Shown: positions 46,799 through 59,825, counted from the stretch's first letter. The stretch is 64,000 nucleotides of DNA from Tubulanus polymorphus (GCF_964204645.1 NC_134027.1:12390485-12454484); one strand, 5' to 3'. Translations and numbers: made by a program. Notes: generated by a model from the letters alone, not told the origin.

Positions 46799-48397
46799 TG
46801 ATGAAGAGATTAATCAGTGTATACATCGCACTAATTTGCATAATAGATAGAAAGACCATTCAGGTAACCAGATGAACGAATAATTTCTTTTTTTTATGCT
46901 TACTAGGCCCATGCACAATCTATTGTCATATAAGGTAATCCTTAAACATTCTACATATTTTTCCAAGCTGTCAAATAATTGAGTTGAGATTAAATTCAAA
47001 CCCCTATACGGAGTTTGCCCCTGCCAAATGGTTTTTCTCAAATTTGGAATGCATTTGCCTTAACCCAAACTAGCATGTGTGAGATGATTCAGTCCTATTT
47101 ATGTTACATATTGAATTTGTAGGAAAATATTCATTTCATGGATATATCAGCTTTCTTCACAGGTTTTTCTTATGGTAGAACTGCAATGGTTGTACATGAT
47201 AATGTAAAACTCTTGTGAAAATTGAACAACAAATAATTGTTGTTCAAGTAAGTAACATTTACTGATGCACTGGTTGTGTAAATACATGTGTACTGCGTTA
47301 TGTACAACTTTCATTCATTCCAAAAAAATATTCTCGCCATATTCTTTATAGTATTTCATTTACGTCTAGACAACCAGTTCAGTTAGAAATTAGAAATTCT
47401 TTATCAAAGTCAGAAGAAGATACATAAAAAAGTATTTTAGACGTGGAGAATAAAATGTCATTTCCATAACGATTTGACATTTCCGTGTCATAGTAACTAT
47501 GGTAGATTCTTACGAAAATGACATTTTATGACTTTCTGATCCATGGTGCACAAATTTTGGGGCAATTTTTGTGGAGACATCTTTTTGAAGATGCAATATT
47601 ATCAATGCTATGCTATGCTTTGCTTACTTTGAGTTCCTTAATTGATAATTTACTTAAACACCAAAATATGACCAGTCAATTTTCGGGAAAACTTAACACT
47701 GTGTCTCTTAATCCATGGGACTGCGTTTTGTGAGAATGACCCAGAATGTCACTTCCACTAACATCAGCTCCATCATAGAATGAGTTCAGTATTTGGGAGA
47801 GCAGCATCCATTCCATATGAGAGCATTCCAAAAACATCCACTTGAAAATTTCACAGAATGTTCATAGAAAAGTTTCCATTCAGCTGTATAGTCATAGCAC
47901 GCAAAAAAAATTTAAAATTTGCTTCCACTATCGGCGTTTTCTCCAATGGTTTGACACCATAGTAGGCAATCCCTTAAATCAACATCTGATCAAATGGTTT
48001 TGTAAATTTCGCCTCAAAGGCACATTTTGATGCAAAATTTTGATAGTAATGTAATCTATATATGGTATTCTGGTAATTGATGATCATCTTTAAAATTGTG
48101 TATTCACTTTCGCTAGGTGATCGTAGTTGGCCTATTGGCTTATTATCTTGTACAATGTATAGAAAAAAATATATAAGATCTGGGGCAGTTACAATATATT
48201 TCTACTATTGGTTGTTTCAGCCATAGACTTCATCAACTGAGACCTTTTTCCATGTGCTTCGATTTGAACATGTGAGCTCTATTACCTACAGATCCAGGAC
48301 CAAAAGGAATCTATAGCCGCGATCACATGGGGATGATATGGCCCGTGCCAAACTGGCCCGGATCAGGCCTGAGTCAAATTTGGCCCATGCCTGATGG

Positions 48398-48805
48398 GAT
48401 TTTTTTTAGATTAGAAATTTTATTGTCCACAAAAAAATTTGCATTGACAAAAGCCGTTTCAATGGTTAGTGCACGATATCAATAAGTGTTATAAATGACA
48501 AGGTGAGATTTAACAGCAGCAGCAGCGGCGGCATCAGCAGCAGCGGCGGCATCAGCCGCACCGGCATCGGGCAGTTTTACATCAATTTTACACATTCAAA
48601 TTTAAAGGTTACCATAAGCAACTGGTCACTAATTACCTTTGTGGGACTGGCCCCAGTTAAATACAGACTGAAACGTTGAATAGCATTCATAGTCAATCAG
48701 AGAGAAACCATATGTAGGATAAATTATCTATTGTCGACCGGACGACATAGTTTGCTTAAATAACATAATAGAGATGTATTCCGGGTTTCAAATAGTTTTT
48801 TTTAG
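48398..48805 (-). mobile_element. Insertion in the MITE, retroposon-like with CAG/CGG repeat
   Basis: On the minus strand the left edge reads as a 3' tail (CAATAAAATTTCTAATCTAA plus A-run), typical of a retroposed end. The interior contains a CAG/CGG/CAT triplet run at 48514-48575 that is GC-rich compared with its surroundings. TTTAGATT at both junctions could be the target duplication. The class is not determined. Confidence 0.5.
48514..48575 (+). repeat. Imperfect CAG/GGC trinucleotide repeat
   Basis: CAGCAGCAGCAGCGGCGGCA is followed by a near copy and then GCCGCACCGGCATCGGGC. No open reading frame of note includes it, so it is not evidence of a coding polyglutamine tract. Confidence 0.85.
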
Positions 48806-50544
48806 ATTTTAGAGAGTGCATTCCCGCTGAAACAATTATTTTGCCTGGCAAATTATTTCACACAGGCACAGGCCCATTTGGCACCTGTGTGAACAGTTGT
48901 TTTGAGCCAAAAATACTTGTGTGATCGTGGCTTGCAATACAAGACTATACTGTTTTTACATTTTGAATTTAATGATAATGGCCTATATATGATTGTCTTC
49001 TCCGTCTTATATTCAATGTTAAAAGTGTACATATTTCCAACTTTTTCGTATTTAGGACAGTTTATGATGTGTAATTGTTGCTAAAAAGTGTTGTAGAAGA
49101 GTTAACAAAAATCTGACTATTGTTTAAAGGTTTAAAGGTTGCAATTTCTTTTAGAATTTTAATTGGTACCATAAACAGTCAAACCTCATTAGTGCCTAGT
49201 ACAACATGTACAACTATTTTATAGATTCCCTGTCATCTTATAGTACAAGGTTTGTTGGTCTTTATGAAATTTGGCACATTTGTAGTATGATGCTACGGTT
49301 GTTTAGGTACTCATGAGCTTTAACTGATTTATTAATGCTATTTGTTGAATATTGTAATGACATAATTACTGTAAAAAGATATCCATGTATGTATACCTCA
49401 GTACTATACACTGATCTGATAATCCCAGATATCTTGATTATCTCAGATGTCTTGTAAAATAGATTTGAATTCGAAATCAAATATTTCTGCAAATTGAAAC
49501 AGACGTATTTTAATTTTGAAAGAGTATTTTGTACCCCAGCATAGCAATTTCTAAATACTTTATATTCATCTTATACATTAACCAGGGTCTCCTGTCACAA
49601 GATTCCATCGCCGCCTGAAAAATCAGATCCTGCTGATTTAACCATGAAAAAGGTTATTGTGTCTGAGTCTGAGAGGGTGGATACAGGCAGCAGGTTATAC
49701 CCCTACATTTCTGTTTTGAAAGTTCATTTAGGCTGCAATCGCTATTGACTTTCCTTAACACTGAATAATATTATAGACATTGTTCGTCATATATCTACAT
49801 CAGCTTGATAATTTCAATCTGCAAGGAATATCATTAGCATGCACTTGTGTGTAAACTACTTAGATGTGTATAAAATTTGTAATGACTCCATTTGTATATT
49901 CCTTTGAAATGAGCTGCTGGAGCTCTAGTGCACACACATCAAAAAACATAGAAACAGGAAGCAGATTTGTGTGTATTCATTTTCAATTCACAATACAAGA
50001 AACTCCAAAACAAACTTACAGTCAAGTAGTAATTCTATCAAAATGGAAGCGATTTTTTATCACTCATTTGATCTGCTCATTGTTATTCATTGGTATTTGA
50101 ATGTCAAGTGTTTTTTGTTTAGCTACATGGATCATCAGACATGGTCGACGAGTGTTTCGTGTATTGCAGAACCGACATGTGGGTTTTGTGAAAATGTGTT
50201 ATGCGTTTCAAGCTAGAAGAGCCTTTCAGGTTTAATCACACATAAATTATGCCGTGATGTGTACTAGGCTTCAGTCTCAATCTAGGCTGGTCCTAGTCAC
50301 CATTTGCTGAAAGCAATGTTTATTTATATCTATTACCTGAAGTTTTCCCCAGCCAGGTGAATTTTCATTTATTAGATATTTAATTGAAGTTATGAAATTT
50401 TATGACCTTATCATTTGTTTCGCTGAAGTACATATTTGTACAGTAAACTTTGTCTAACTTGGTTATGGCTTACTCAAGGCTTTTGAATATCTGATTTCCG
50501 ATCTTTTTTTCCGATCCTTTACTCGAACCTCACTTAACTCATTA

Positions 50545-50847
50545 GCCGCGATCACACGGAGAGGATTTCGTCCGGATCAGGCGCTAGTCAAATTTGCCCT
50601 GTGACTTTCGGGAGCGTGTTCACATATAAACCACTTGCACAACACTAAACAATGCTTAAACAAATTGTCGAAGTGAGCCAATTCGGAACCAGTTGCAATT
50701 CACATGCAGTAATTTGACGCATGCTAAAATTTTGCTCTGGCCCGGTCCAACTTGTCTGGCCAAACAGGCACGGGGCACCCTTTGTACCGTCTGAAAATTT
50801 GTTCAGGCTAATTTCGCACAGGCCAAAAATACTTGTGTGATTGCAGC
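50545..50847 (+). mobile_element. TA-target MITE, complete copy with TA on both sides
   Basis: It starts GCCGCGATCACACGGAGAGG and ends CTTGTGTGATTGCAGC, with TA at 50543-50544 and 50848-50849. The 303-bp copy has an extra internal GGCACGGGGCACC block near 50770. It defines the family ends together with 46541-46798. Confidence 0.85.
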
Positions 50848-53468
50848 TATTGTGTCGTTGCCAGTATGTCCAAGTTTGAGAAGGTTTATTGTTGTAAAAT
50901 TATATAAGATTGTTTTTAGTACTCAAATCCTTTCAAGCTAGGTTATCGATTTACTCAAACACAGATCAATCACAGAATCGCAGTATATCAATTCAATTTC
51001 TGATGTCACCAGACTTACAAAATACACTGGTTGAGTTGAATGTAGGATAAAATGGCCAAGGAAAATTCATGAGAATTGAAAATGAAACCAACTTGGTATA
51101 TTGTTGATGTCGACATTGATCTTTAGTTAACGACATTATTTATTAGTTATATATTTGAGTTAAAAGATTAGAATACATATAACGAATTGATAATGACATA
51201 TAAAGTGGGATGCAGATCAAGCTGAATTTTTCTCTGTGAACCATGGAGTTCTAAAGTGGATGTTGTTTGGAACACCTCAGAGGAAATCATCCATATCACG
51301 ATTGCCAGCTGAGCACTATATAGTCAGTACCTACATAAATTTCGTAATCATTCATGGGCAGCGACCAAAGCCCGTGTGATTCATTTAGCTGGCCACATTC
51401 CCACATTAAACTGACTTATTTTAGTAAAAGAGCATACCTCTTCCTGTTGAAAGACATTTCCAGTGAACTTATTTTCCTGGACAAATTCAGGAATTGACCA
51501 ATGATCTCAACAGTGCATCTCAAAAGGTTTATGCATTTAATTTATGCGAAATTAATTGAATGGTCGATAATTTGTTATTTGATTTTTGGCTGGCCATTTC
51601 TTCCTCGGCGATTTTTCCTAGCCTTGGCCATTTTTTCCATTCACCGGTTAGAAGGAGTCTACTTAATTTCAGACACTCAAATATTTAATTCGACGGCTTT
51701 CAAGCGTCTAGCATCTTTCAACCATGTTTTAGATACTAGGATAATGTATGTAAGACACCATCATGGTCAGTCTACTGTTTGCGCTCCTCAGTCAATTTTG
51801 CTTTAATCTAGTCACTGATAAAAGTTGTTTTGTACATAGTATATTCTATATAGCTGTATGAAAATAAATGAAAATAGTAGAAAATTTGTTATCTTTATTT
51901 CTCGCCTTGTCTTGCTGAGTGACGCTGATGATTTCTTTGCCACGTGTGATGTTTACTAACACAGGAACGTGATCTGTGACCAGTCGTTGATTTCAATGAT
52001 TTTTTACAGGTATCACAGTTGATGCACAAATGATGTGCTTGTACAGGTCCGTAATTATTGAAACTAACCCATGCTTGGAATGTCAACAATTTTTGGAGGG
52101 TGTTTTTAAGGTTAGCGGTAAAAAATCCCATAGGTAATAATCCCCTAGGTAGAAATTCCCAATTCTTGAAAGTTCTATTGTATTTAAATATGAATCAATT
52201 TCAATTTGGGAGTTTAAAAAGGCGGGAGACCTTCAAATTCCCAAATTTCTTGTGGATGGGTTAATGCCTACACACAGATGGACAGGGACTCTAAGTATAA
52301 ACACCACGCGGGAGAGCCACCCTAATCTAAAACATATTTACATAAACACATAGCCTAGGCTTATACAATATTGTATGAATATGAAATAATATTGTGGCCT
52401 GAGTTGGCCCGTTGCGAAATAGATTTATTATCTTACTTCGCGCGCATATATAAACGTAGGCCTACGTATAGCGTCACGGTGAAATATTGCCCAGTTGGAG
52501 CCTTGTATCCTCAGACTCGTTCAATGAAATGAATCTTGCATCCTCTGGGGAAACTGGATCTCTATTTCGGGCATTCCATATGAAAAGATCATTATAATGA
52601 TTTGTTTCCATGGTGATGGGCTGTTTTTGACACGATGCTTTTGTGTCGAGATGCGAATTGCAAGTAACTCAGCGGTCTACCGAACACCTGCAAAATAAGG
52701 TGGAGCAATATTTCAATCCTTTTTCGGGTGTTTGGTAAGACATGGATTTATAGGACATTACGTAGATACAATCCGTGCTCACTTTACATCAGGTCTCTGC
52801 ATCAGTTTCCCTGTGCGCAACGTCGGATATTACGCAGATATTACACGTTGATAATATATAATCGGGAATGATGAATTATTAATGATAATGTGTATGCTAT
52901 GTATGTACATGTACGTATTTTGTACTCGATGTCGACCCATATAATTGTAGCTGAAAGTATCCCACTTTAGAATTCGCTGCGGTGGAAGAGGGAGGGCTTA
53001 AAGGTGTGTGCTGCAAATTTTGGGCACCAGACGAAATATCGTATGTCAACAAGTGACATCGATGCAATAAGAGGTCAAACACTCTGATCAGGGGAACTGC
53101 ATCAAATTGGGGAGATGGAATAGATAGTGATTATTATTCCATTTTTGAGTCTGTTCTAAACGAATATACAAAAACGTTTTGGTGGAATTAACAAGCACTT
53201 TAGAATTGCATTGAGTCAACTAGAAATTCGTTAGTTACTACGTTAAGTCAATTCACTCACCATAGTAAATCATTTTAAACTGTTCACGATATACTCAAAC
53301 ATAGCCTACATTTTCAAGAAGCGTCCATGATTGTTACCATAGCAACGAATTTGAGTCCGGCGCCGCCAGTTCCCTAGCATCCATGATGATAAACTCGAGC
53401 TATACGTGTACGTATGCAGCGGGGCCTTGTTGATCCCTGCTACGGCCACGGAAGTCTGGAACTGGTGC

Positions 53469-53694
53469 CAGGGGTGGATCCGGGGGACTTGTACGTGAGA
53501 CTTGAATAAGTCCGCCAATTTTTTTAGTGCCGTTTCCATTTTGTCTAGAATGATAATTGTTGCATTCGGCAGCGGGAGTACTTTTGCCTTTGCACCATAT
53601 GATTGAAGTTCTTCAAAATTGGCTCCTGTGGGCTATTGCCTTTTTGAGCATCGAAATGCCTTGCCAAGTTTTTTTGCCTCTGGATCCGCCCCTG
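53469..53694. mobile_element. hAT-like MITE with CAGGGGTGGATCC ends
   Basis: The left end CAGGGGTGGATCCGG and the right end CTGGATCCGCCCCTG are inverse to each other with two mismatches over 15 bp. It resembles 44675-44927 in its ends only. The minus-strand open frames here are not supported as genes. Confidence 0.55.
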
Positions 53695-55218
53695 CTGTTT
53701 TAGGTGTGACCAAGGATCGTAAGAGGGAACCATATTCTGAATCATTTCAATTCTGTATTTCTTTCGATTCCGCATCACTTTTCCGTGCACCATCGTAGAT
53801 ATCAAATCCGAGGTTATAGTTTGGTACATTCCGGTAAAATGGCCCTTCAACGAAAAAAGTATACATATACGCTGGTGACATGCCGAGTATTGGAATTACG
53901 TATAGCGCCAAACAGCCAAACCATTATTGGGGCTATATTTGAATGATATATTGAACCTAGTAACTGCACTAAACATGATAATACCCGAGTTATTGATTGC
54001 AGCGCGCCAGTAACAGCACACATATTTTAGTTCATTAGTTGCAGTGCGTAGTGGCGCGCGATGCTAGACTGATGGCTACCGATCTGAACAGCGGCTCGCG
54101 TATTGCAGTTCTCTCCGAACATTTGGATACCATTTGACAAGTTTTCTGACCGAGAAACCGTGACAATTATGAGATATACTAGGCGACGCTTGCATTGAGG
54201 AGGTGTGGGATTCGGTAATTGTAATGTTTCGCGCCGGATTGGAAAGCACTATTCGCGTAAAGTATATATCTGGTTAATAGTGGATATTGCGGAATTGATG
54301 ATGGCGGTAAAAGCGTCGCTATGTGCATCATCAGAGCTGACGAAGCCTGCTGGAAGAGTCGTAGCAATTGAACGTTCGTAAAATTATTCATGATATCTGT
54401 TTGATTGGTTTAACACGAGCCGTGTTCCATCGAGAGATATTAGAATTTTCGAAAAGGTTTGTGTAATTTGCGGTTGTTCGAAAAATGAATTAATAATAGG
54501 GCCTTAATGATGGTTCATTTTCGTTTACTTATATTGATTTACAGAATACAGAATTACAATTCTGTGTGAGAGAAATTGATATACCGGTAGTTCTATAATT
54601 CTGTAAAAATAATCGTGATTTATGCTAATAATGTTCTTTGGTACGGTGGTAGCACATGATTTTTAAGATATCTATTTGTGAATCAGTCTCTTGCCAGAGC
54701 TACACATAGTACCGTAATTGATAGTTCACTTTTTATCTCATCCACTTTTAAAGTTTTAACTGCTCTGTTTCTGTTACCTAACCATACTTGTCAAAAGCTT
54801 TATTTGCGTGTATGGTCACGATATTTTACCATAGGCCTACGAATGGTATCCATAATCAGGGATGTCACTAGGATTTTTGAAAGGGGGTATGAATTAATAA
54901 AAGCGGAACTATATGCCATATTTTATTTTGTGCTGTATCTGCCGAGTGCCGGTGGCATGAAATGAGCATTTCTGAATCCTTGAAATTGCTTGAATGTTCT
55001 TATGTTATAGTGTGAAATTCGAAGCTTGAGAGGAGCGTTTTCTGGACCTAACAAGGCAAAATATTAGTGAAATTTCGATAATATGAAATAAAAGATTCGG
55101 AACTAAAAAGAATGGAGTACTTGGATTTTAAGTTTTGTGGTCTTCCGACCCCCCTCTGGCTCTGGTGATACCCGTATTAGCCTACTGGTTTTCTGTTATG
55201 TAGTTGATTGCCATAATA

Positions 55219-55245
55219 CAAACCTTATTTTCTGTAGGTTTCAAG
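55219..55245 (+). promoter_or_regulatory. Probable splice acceptor and 8-nt 5' UTR before Kv4 start
   Basis: A pyrimidine-rich run CCTTATTTTCTGTAG ends at 55237, followed by GTTTCAAG and the ATG. This looks like a 3' splice site, so the mRNA leader would come from one or more upstream non-coding exons not identified here. The same sequence is kept in the partial copy at 56838-57153. Confidence 0.5.
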
Positions 55246-56351
55246 ATGGCTGCAGTAGCAGCATGGCTTCCATTTGCACGGGCCGCGGCCATTGGCTGGG
55301 TGCCTGTTGCTCAAAATCCTATGCCCCCACCTCCGGTACAAAGAGAAAACCACCGATCCGATGAGAAAATTAAGATCAACGTTAGTGGACGTCAATTCGA
55401 AACGTGGCGGAATACATTAGAGAAATATCCAGAAACATTGCTGGGCTCAAATGAAAAAGAATTCTTCTTCGATGAAGAAAATAAAGAATATTTCTTCGAC
55501 AGGGACCCAGATTTATTTCGACATGTACTTAATTATTACCGAACGGGTCGATTACATTATCCAAAACACGAATGTATCTCCGCGTATGACGAAGAGTTAT
55601 CATTTTTTGGTATCATGCCGGACATTATTGGCGACTGTTGCTATGAGGATTACAAAGATCGAAAACGTGAAAATAGCGAACGGTTGATGGATGACAAGGC
55701 ATCGGAGAATGGTGATACACATCCGACGACAACAATGCAAGAACGAATGTGGCGCGCATTCGAGAACCCGCACACGAGCACGGCCGCCCTAGTATTCTAC
55801 TATGTGACTGGTTTCTTCATCGCGATCTCGGTGCTCGCAAATGTGGTCGAGACCGTGCCGTGCGGCGAGATCCCAGAAACTCGGGAAAACCCACCGTGCG
55901 GCGAACGCTTCGAGGTGATATTCTTTTGCCTAGACACGGCGTGTGTGATGATTTTTACTGCAGAGTATTTGTTACGGTTATTCGCGGCTCCTGACCGCTG
56001 TAAATTCATGCGCAGCGTCATGAGTATTATAGATGTTGTAGCTATCCTACCGTACTATATCGGACTTGGGATAACGGACAACGATGATGTGAGCGGTGCG
56101 TTCGTTACCCTCCGGGTCTTCAGAGTATTTAGAATTTTCAAATTTTCAAGACACTCGCAAGGATTACGCATACTCGGATATACGCTAAAAAGTTGTGCCA
56201 GCGAACTCGGATTCTTGTTGTTCTCCTTAACCATGGCCATAATAATATTTGCAACAGTTATGTTCTATGCCGAGAAAAATGTTGGCGATACACGATTCAC
56301 AAGTATTCCTGCAGCTTTTTGGTATACCATTGTCACCATGACTACATTAGG
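55246..56351 (+). CDS. KCND (Shal): Shal-type (Kv4/KCND) potassium channel, first coding exon
   Basis: This exon encodes the first 369 residues of a voltage-gated A-type K+ channel subunit that acts in excitable cell membranes. Residues 2-18 ([17 protein letters not shown]) are the Kv4 N-terminus that KChIPs bind in vertebrates. The T1 tetramerisation domain spans about 42-145, with the Kv4 zinc motif HX5CX20CC at H104, C110, C131 and C132. S1 is about 181-203, S2 222-247, S3 257-276, S4 286-305 with [13 protein letters not shown] charges, S5 320-343, and the pore helix ends ...TMTTLG. A donor GG|GTAAGT at 56352 interrupts the codon before YGD, the same place as in vertebrate KCND genes. The ATG at 55246 has a good context (TCAAGATGG) and matches Kv4 starts. 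An in-frame ATG at 55204 lies upstream of a probable acceptor at 55237 and was not used. Confidence 0.96.
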
Positions 56352-56837
56352 GTAAGTGCAGCATATTTGTGTGTGTATCGGGTTTGCAGTTCAAATCCGT
56401 TACTACCATATTGTCCTAACTTGTAACATATGCCAATTATTCAAAAATCTGAACACTGCTACCGTACTTGTACACAATATGTTAATAGAACATTTCTAGT
56501 GAAGAAATATACACGCGTCAAATATACAGTGGCTGTATGCATTAGGTCAAATTTACGTATATTAGTGGAAACAGGTGAACCTGCTTTCATTGTTTCACCT
56601 TATGTCGCACATAATCTAAAGCCTGTGATCATCACCGAACAGGCACCATTCTAACTTACATATCTAATTAATACCTGTGGAGCTAAATCATGACTAAAAA
56701 CATCATCCTAATATTCATATTAGCAAAATCCACTTGATCACCATTTTTAAAGCATTTAGGTTAAATGCTTAAGAAATATACCAAGATCATGCACAGGCAC
56801 TTGAATTGACTTTGATCTTGTTGGTGTGTTAAAAATG

Positions 56838-57153
56838 ATATGAAATAAACGATTCGGAACTAAAAAGAATGCGGTACTTGGATTTTAAGTTTTGTGGTCT
56901 TCCGACCCCCCTCTGGCTCTGGTGATACCCGTATTACTGGTTTTCTGTTATATAGTTGATTGCCATAGTACAAACCTTTATTTTCTGTAGGTTTCAAGAT
57001 GGCTGCAGTAGCAGCATGGCTTCCATTTGCACGGGCCGCGGCCATTGGCTGGGTGCCTGTTGATCAAAATCCTATGCCCCCACCTCCGGTACAAAGAGAA
57101 AACCACCGATCCGATGAGAGAATTAAGATCAACGTTAGTGGACGTCAATTCGA
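56838..57153 (+). pseudogene. Partial copy of the start of the Kv4 first exon
   Basis: This segment repeats 55083-55400 with, by my count, 7 substitutions and 2 indels (1 and 5 bp), so it is about 97% identical. It includes the upstream flank, the acceptor-like CTGTAG, the ATG (56999) and codons 1-51. It then breaks off within the T1 domain at the codon after GRQF, reads seven unrelated codons and stops at 57173-57175. Both substitutions within the coding part change the amino acid (A22D, K41R). It sits in the first Kv4 intron about 500 bp after the real exon. It is most simply a recent local duplication that cannot encode a channel; a 58-residue peptide with the KChIP-binding end is possible but unsupported. 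Confidence 0.85.
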
Positions 57154-59548
57154 TAAAATTCATCGTAATCTATAATATAAACTCCACCAGGGTTGCCATC
57201 TTAATTATCCATGATGCAACTGTTATACCCATGATCCAATGCATGCCCTCATCTGTCTATACTATACAGAAAGGCAGGAAATGCTCTCATCTCTGTAATG
57301 CTTACATCTACCCGCAAATATCTATGGGTGCGCGTTGCATCATGGGTAAATTCATTAAAAACATGCCGGATTATCGAAGTAGGAATAACATATGTCTGGT
57401 GAATTATTGAATATTTACCCGTTTTCAAAGCCCATATTCAAATGCCTGTATATCAGGGGTGGATTCTTACTGTCATAAGAGCCACCACAGTGCGTCAAGA
57501 AAGCTTCAAGATGGAAAAATTTTTAGAGCAATGATCTCCAATGGGGTTTGTGCGTGCTCATTGGACAATTGCTTCACCATCATGAGGAGTTAGTTGTCTG
57601 ACTGCTATCTCAGTCAGAACTGACCTCTGCATTCAGCCTTGCAGATTTAATTCAAAAGGTCAGTTTTCAGAAAAAGTTGAGTTTCATTTTTTCTGGCACC
57701 GAAAGTTTGAAAGGCCAGCAAAATTCAATGAATGAATTCTGCAATATGGCCTGCTAATGTATCTTATTCTTATGAATAAAAGTGGCTGTCAATTAGCTGT
57801 AAATTATACTGTGTATATGAAATAAATGCGTGCTTGTTGTGATCAATTATTTTTCAATTTGTACACATGTTCTAACACTTGAAAACCAAGTAACTGTACA
57901 CTTACAAAACCTTAATTTCTTGCACATATGGTGCCTGTACTAATTTACGGCTTAATTCCATGACATATTTTCCCAAAACCTCGACTACATTATTCGCGAT
58001 ATTTTAGCAATCTAGGGGTAGATCAATTAGCATGCAAGCCATAAAGGTATATGAAGGAGTTTTAGGGCACAATTACAGGATTAATGTTGAGTAAACAATT
58101 AAAAATGGATGTCCCATATGTTCAAGTCATCCCCTATCTTTAAAGAATTTTCAAATTGAAACTTTGTTCTAATAATCCATAGAAGAACTAACAGTTTCAT
58201 TTTTCATATGTATAAATCATGTTGAATAAGTTTCAGGTTAACATATACCCCTTCTCAAGACAAGTCACAAATGATGCAGTACTACAATTATTCAGCATAT
58301 TAAGATATAAGATATAGACTTTTAATTATTTGAACTCTCTACCGAGGATTTGTTCTAATCAGTTAGGATTTTAGAAAACATTTGACATTTAATGTCTTTC
58401 TATTGATTTGAATAAAAGCGAATACGTAACCAGAAGCAACTGTATTTCAAGTGTGGCATATCTACCGAATACCAGTGACCAAAAAGTAACCAGTCACTTT
58501 GAGATGTGCAAGTTCTTTTTACTATTTGCGGCTGCAACTAGCGACCAATGATTGGTTAAACAGAGTTGTAATCGATCTGATTACTTCTGCTACCAAGCGG
58601 CCGAATTTCAGCTGTGCTGCGATTGCGTGCTTGTTCAAAATGGCAGTATAGGTTCAAATCGTATGTGTGCTAGTTTTAGGAACAGATTTTCAAAGCAAAG
58701 TTCTAATATATGCTACTTCCGGAAAGTCAAGTTGAGACTTCGATCAGTTCCTGCTGAGACCCAATTGGTTTTAATGCATGGTATTCCAAACCTTGGTTTG
58801 TTCTTGAATAGGTCTAGGTGAAATCACTTTCAACGCATTACAGCAATATTGCTGAATTTCATTTCATGCTGATCTAAGTGAGTTCCTCAATTGAAGTACC
58901 AGTAGTTTCCTTTATTTTTCAATTAAAACTGATCTACGATCTTAACTCTCTCGCTGCTGATAGCTTATGTTTCCCGTGCCAGATGTTTTTAGGTAATTCC
59001 AAAAGATATCGTATTTTAAAGTAATATTTTGGGAATATTGTTGGATATACACCCTATATACCATGCATATTGTGAAGGTTATTATGGAAGATATGAATAT
59101 GCAACCTAGCAATGGCGTTGATGATATCACATGATTCAAGATGGCTGCCAACATCTGTGGGTAACGGAAAAATGAAAAGAAAGTGTACTTATGAAATAAA
59201 TCTTCTATTACAATTATGTATTTATAAATAATGGTGATTAACCATCCATTACTTTTAAGGCCTTTATATGATGAAAAGAATAACATAATCTTCATAGTAA
59301 TTAGTGAATAGTGTGTAGGTTTTAGAGTTACCTTCTTGCCTAATTGACATATGAAGAATGTCCTAATAATTGGAAATGAAGGTCGACCAGGCACAGTAAA
59401 TATATGTTTTTGGACGTTCCGGAACACTGAACGTCACTGTTTGGTTACCGAAATTGGGATGTGTATATGTGTATCTTAGGGTACTGAGGGGGTTAAAAAA
59501 TGGCAACAAACTTTCAGGATTCTTATAATTGATGTCAATTTTTAGCCA

Positions 59549-59825
59549 ACTTGGGATGCAGCTCTAGAGGGATATTGCATTCACTTTTTGAAATTTTGAA
59601 ATGGCTTCTATGGATTGCCTTGATATTTTGTTTATACATGTATCTACCCGAGACACCTCTGCAGCCCATAAACTGGACTGATCAGATTCAAGATGGCCAA
59701 CTGGCAGCCATTATTGTTCGCCAAAGGTTTTCAAGGGAAATTTTGATCAAACTGTCGTGCTGTTTTATATGTATAGACCTACGTATCCCTCTAGGGTCCA
59801 ACATCATAATGATCATGGATTGTTC
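59549..59825 (+). mobile_element. Family 1 5' fragment
   Basis: The segment from ACTTGGGATGCAGCTCTAGA through TTTATACATGTATCTACCC, AGATTCAAGATGGCCAACTG and GTCCAACATCATAATGATC parallels 1-240. It has no core repeats and no CTAG end. Confidence 0.5.

Larger units (their letters stand above)
48316..48931 (+). mobile_element. TA-target MITE split by a later insertion
   Basis: The left part GCCGCGATCACATGGGGATG runs to about 48395, and the right part GAGAGTGCATTCCCGCTG to CTTGTGTGATCGTGGC runs from about 48810 to 48931. About 400 bp of foreign DNA lies between, with a similar T-run (TTTTTTTTAGATT) at each junction. TA precedes the element. Confidence 0.72.
45440..55082. other. Intergenic gap between GRIPAP1 and the Kv4 gene
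   Basis: It holds three MITEs and a retroposon-like insertion, but no supported gene. The stretch from about 53300 to 54400 is richer in GC and CpG than its surroundings (for example GGCGCCGCCAG near 53360 and GTGGCGCGCGATGC near 54051). It is a possible place for the Kv4 promoter or a non-coding first exon, on composition and position alone. Confidence 0.4.

Noticed and set aside
53545-53850. 101-codon minus-strand frame upstream of Kv4
   Set aside because: It runs across the hAT-like MITE 53469-53694, with CAGGGGCGGATCC-type ends, so it is a repeat artefact.
55204-55245. In-frame upstream ATG giving 14 extra residues on Kv4
   Set aside because: It precedes the probable acceptor at 55237, and Kv4 proteins start MAA...[12 protein letters not shown] at the chosen ATG.
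58942-59427. 161-codon minus-strand frame
   Set aside because: AT-rich composition, no recognisable domain, no splice context, and it lies in repeat-bearing intron. The length is within what AT-rich DNA of this size can give by chance.
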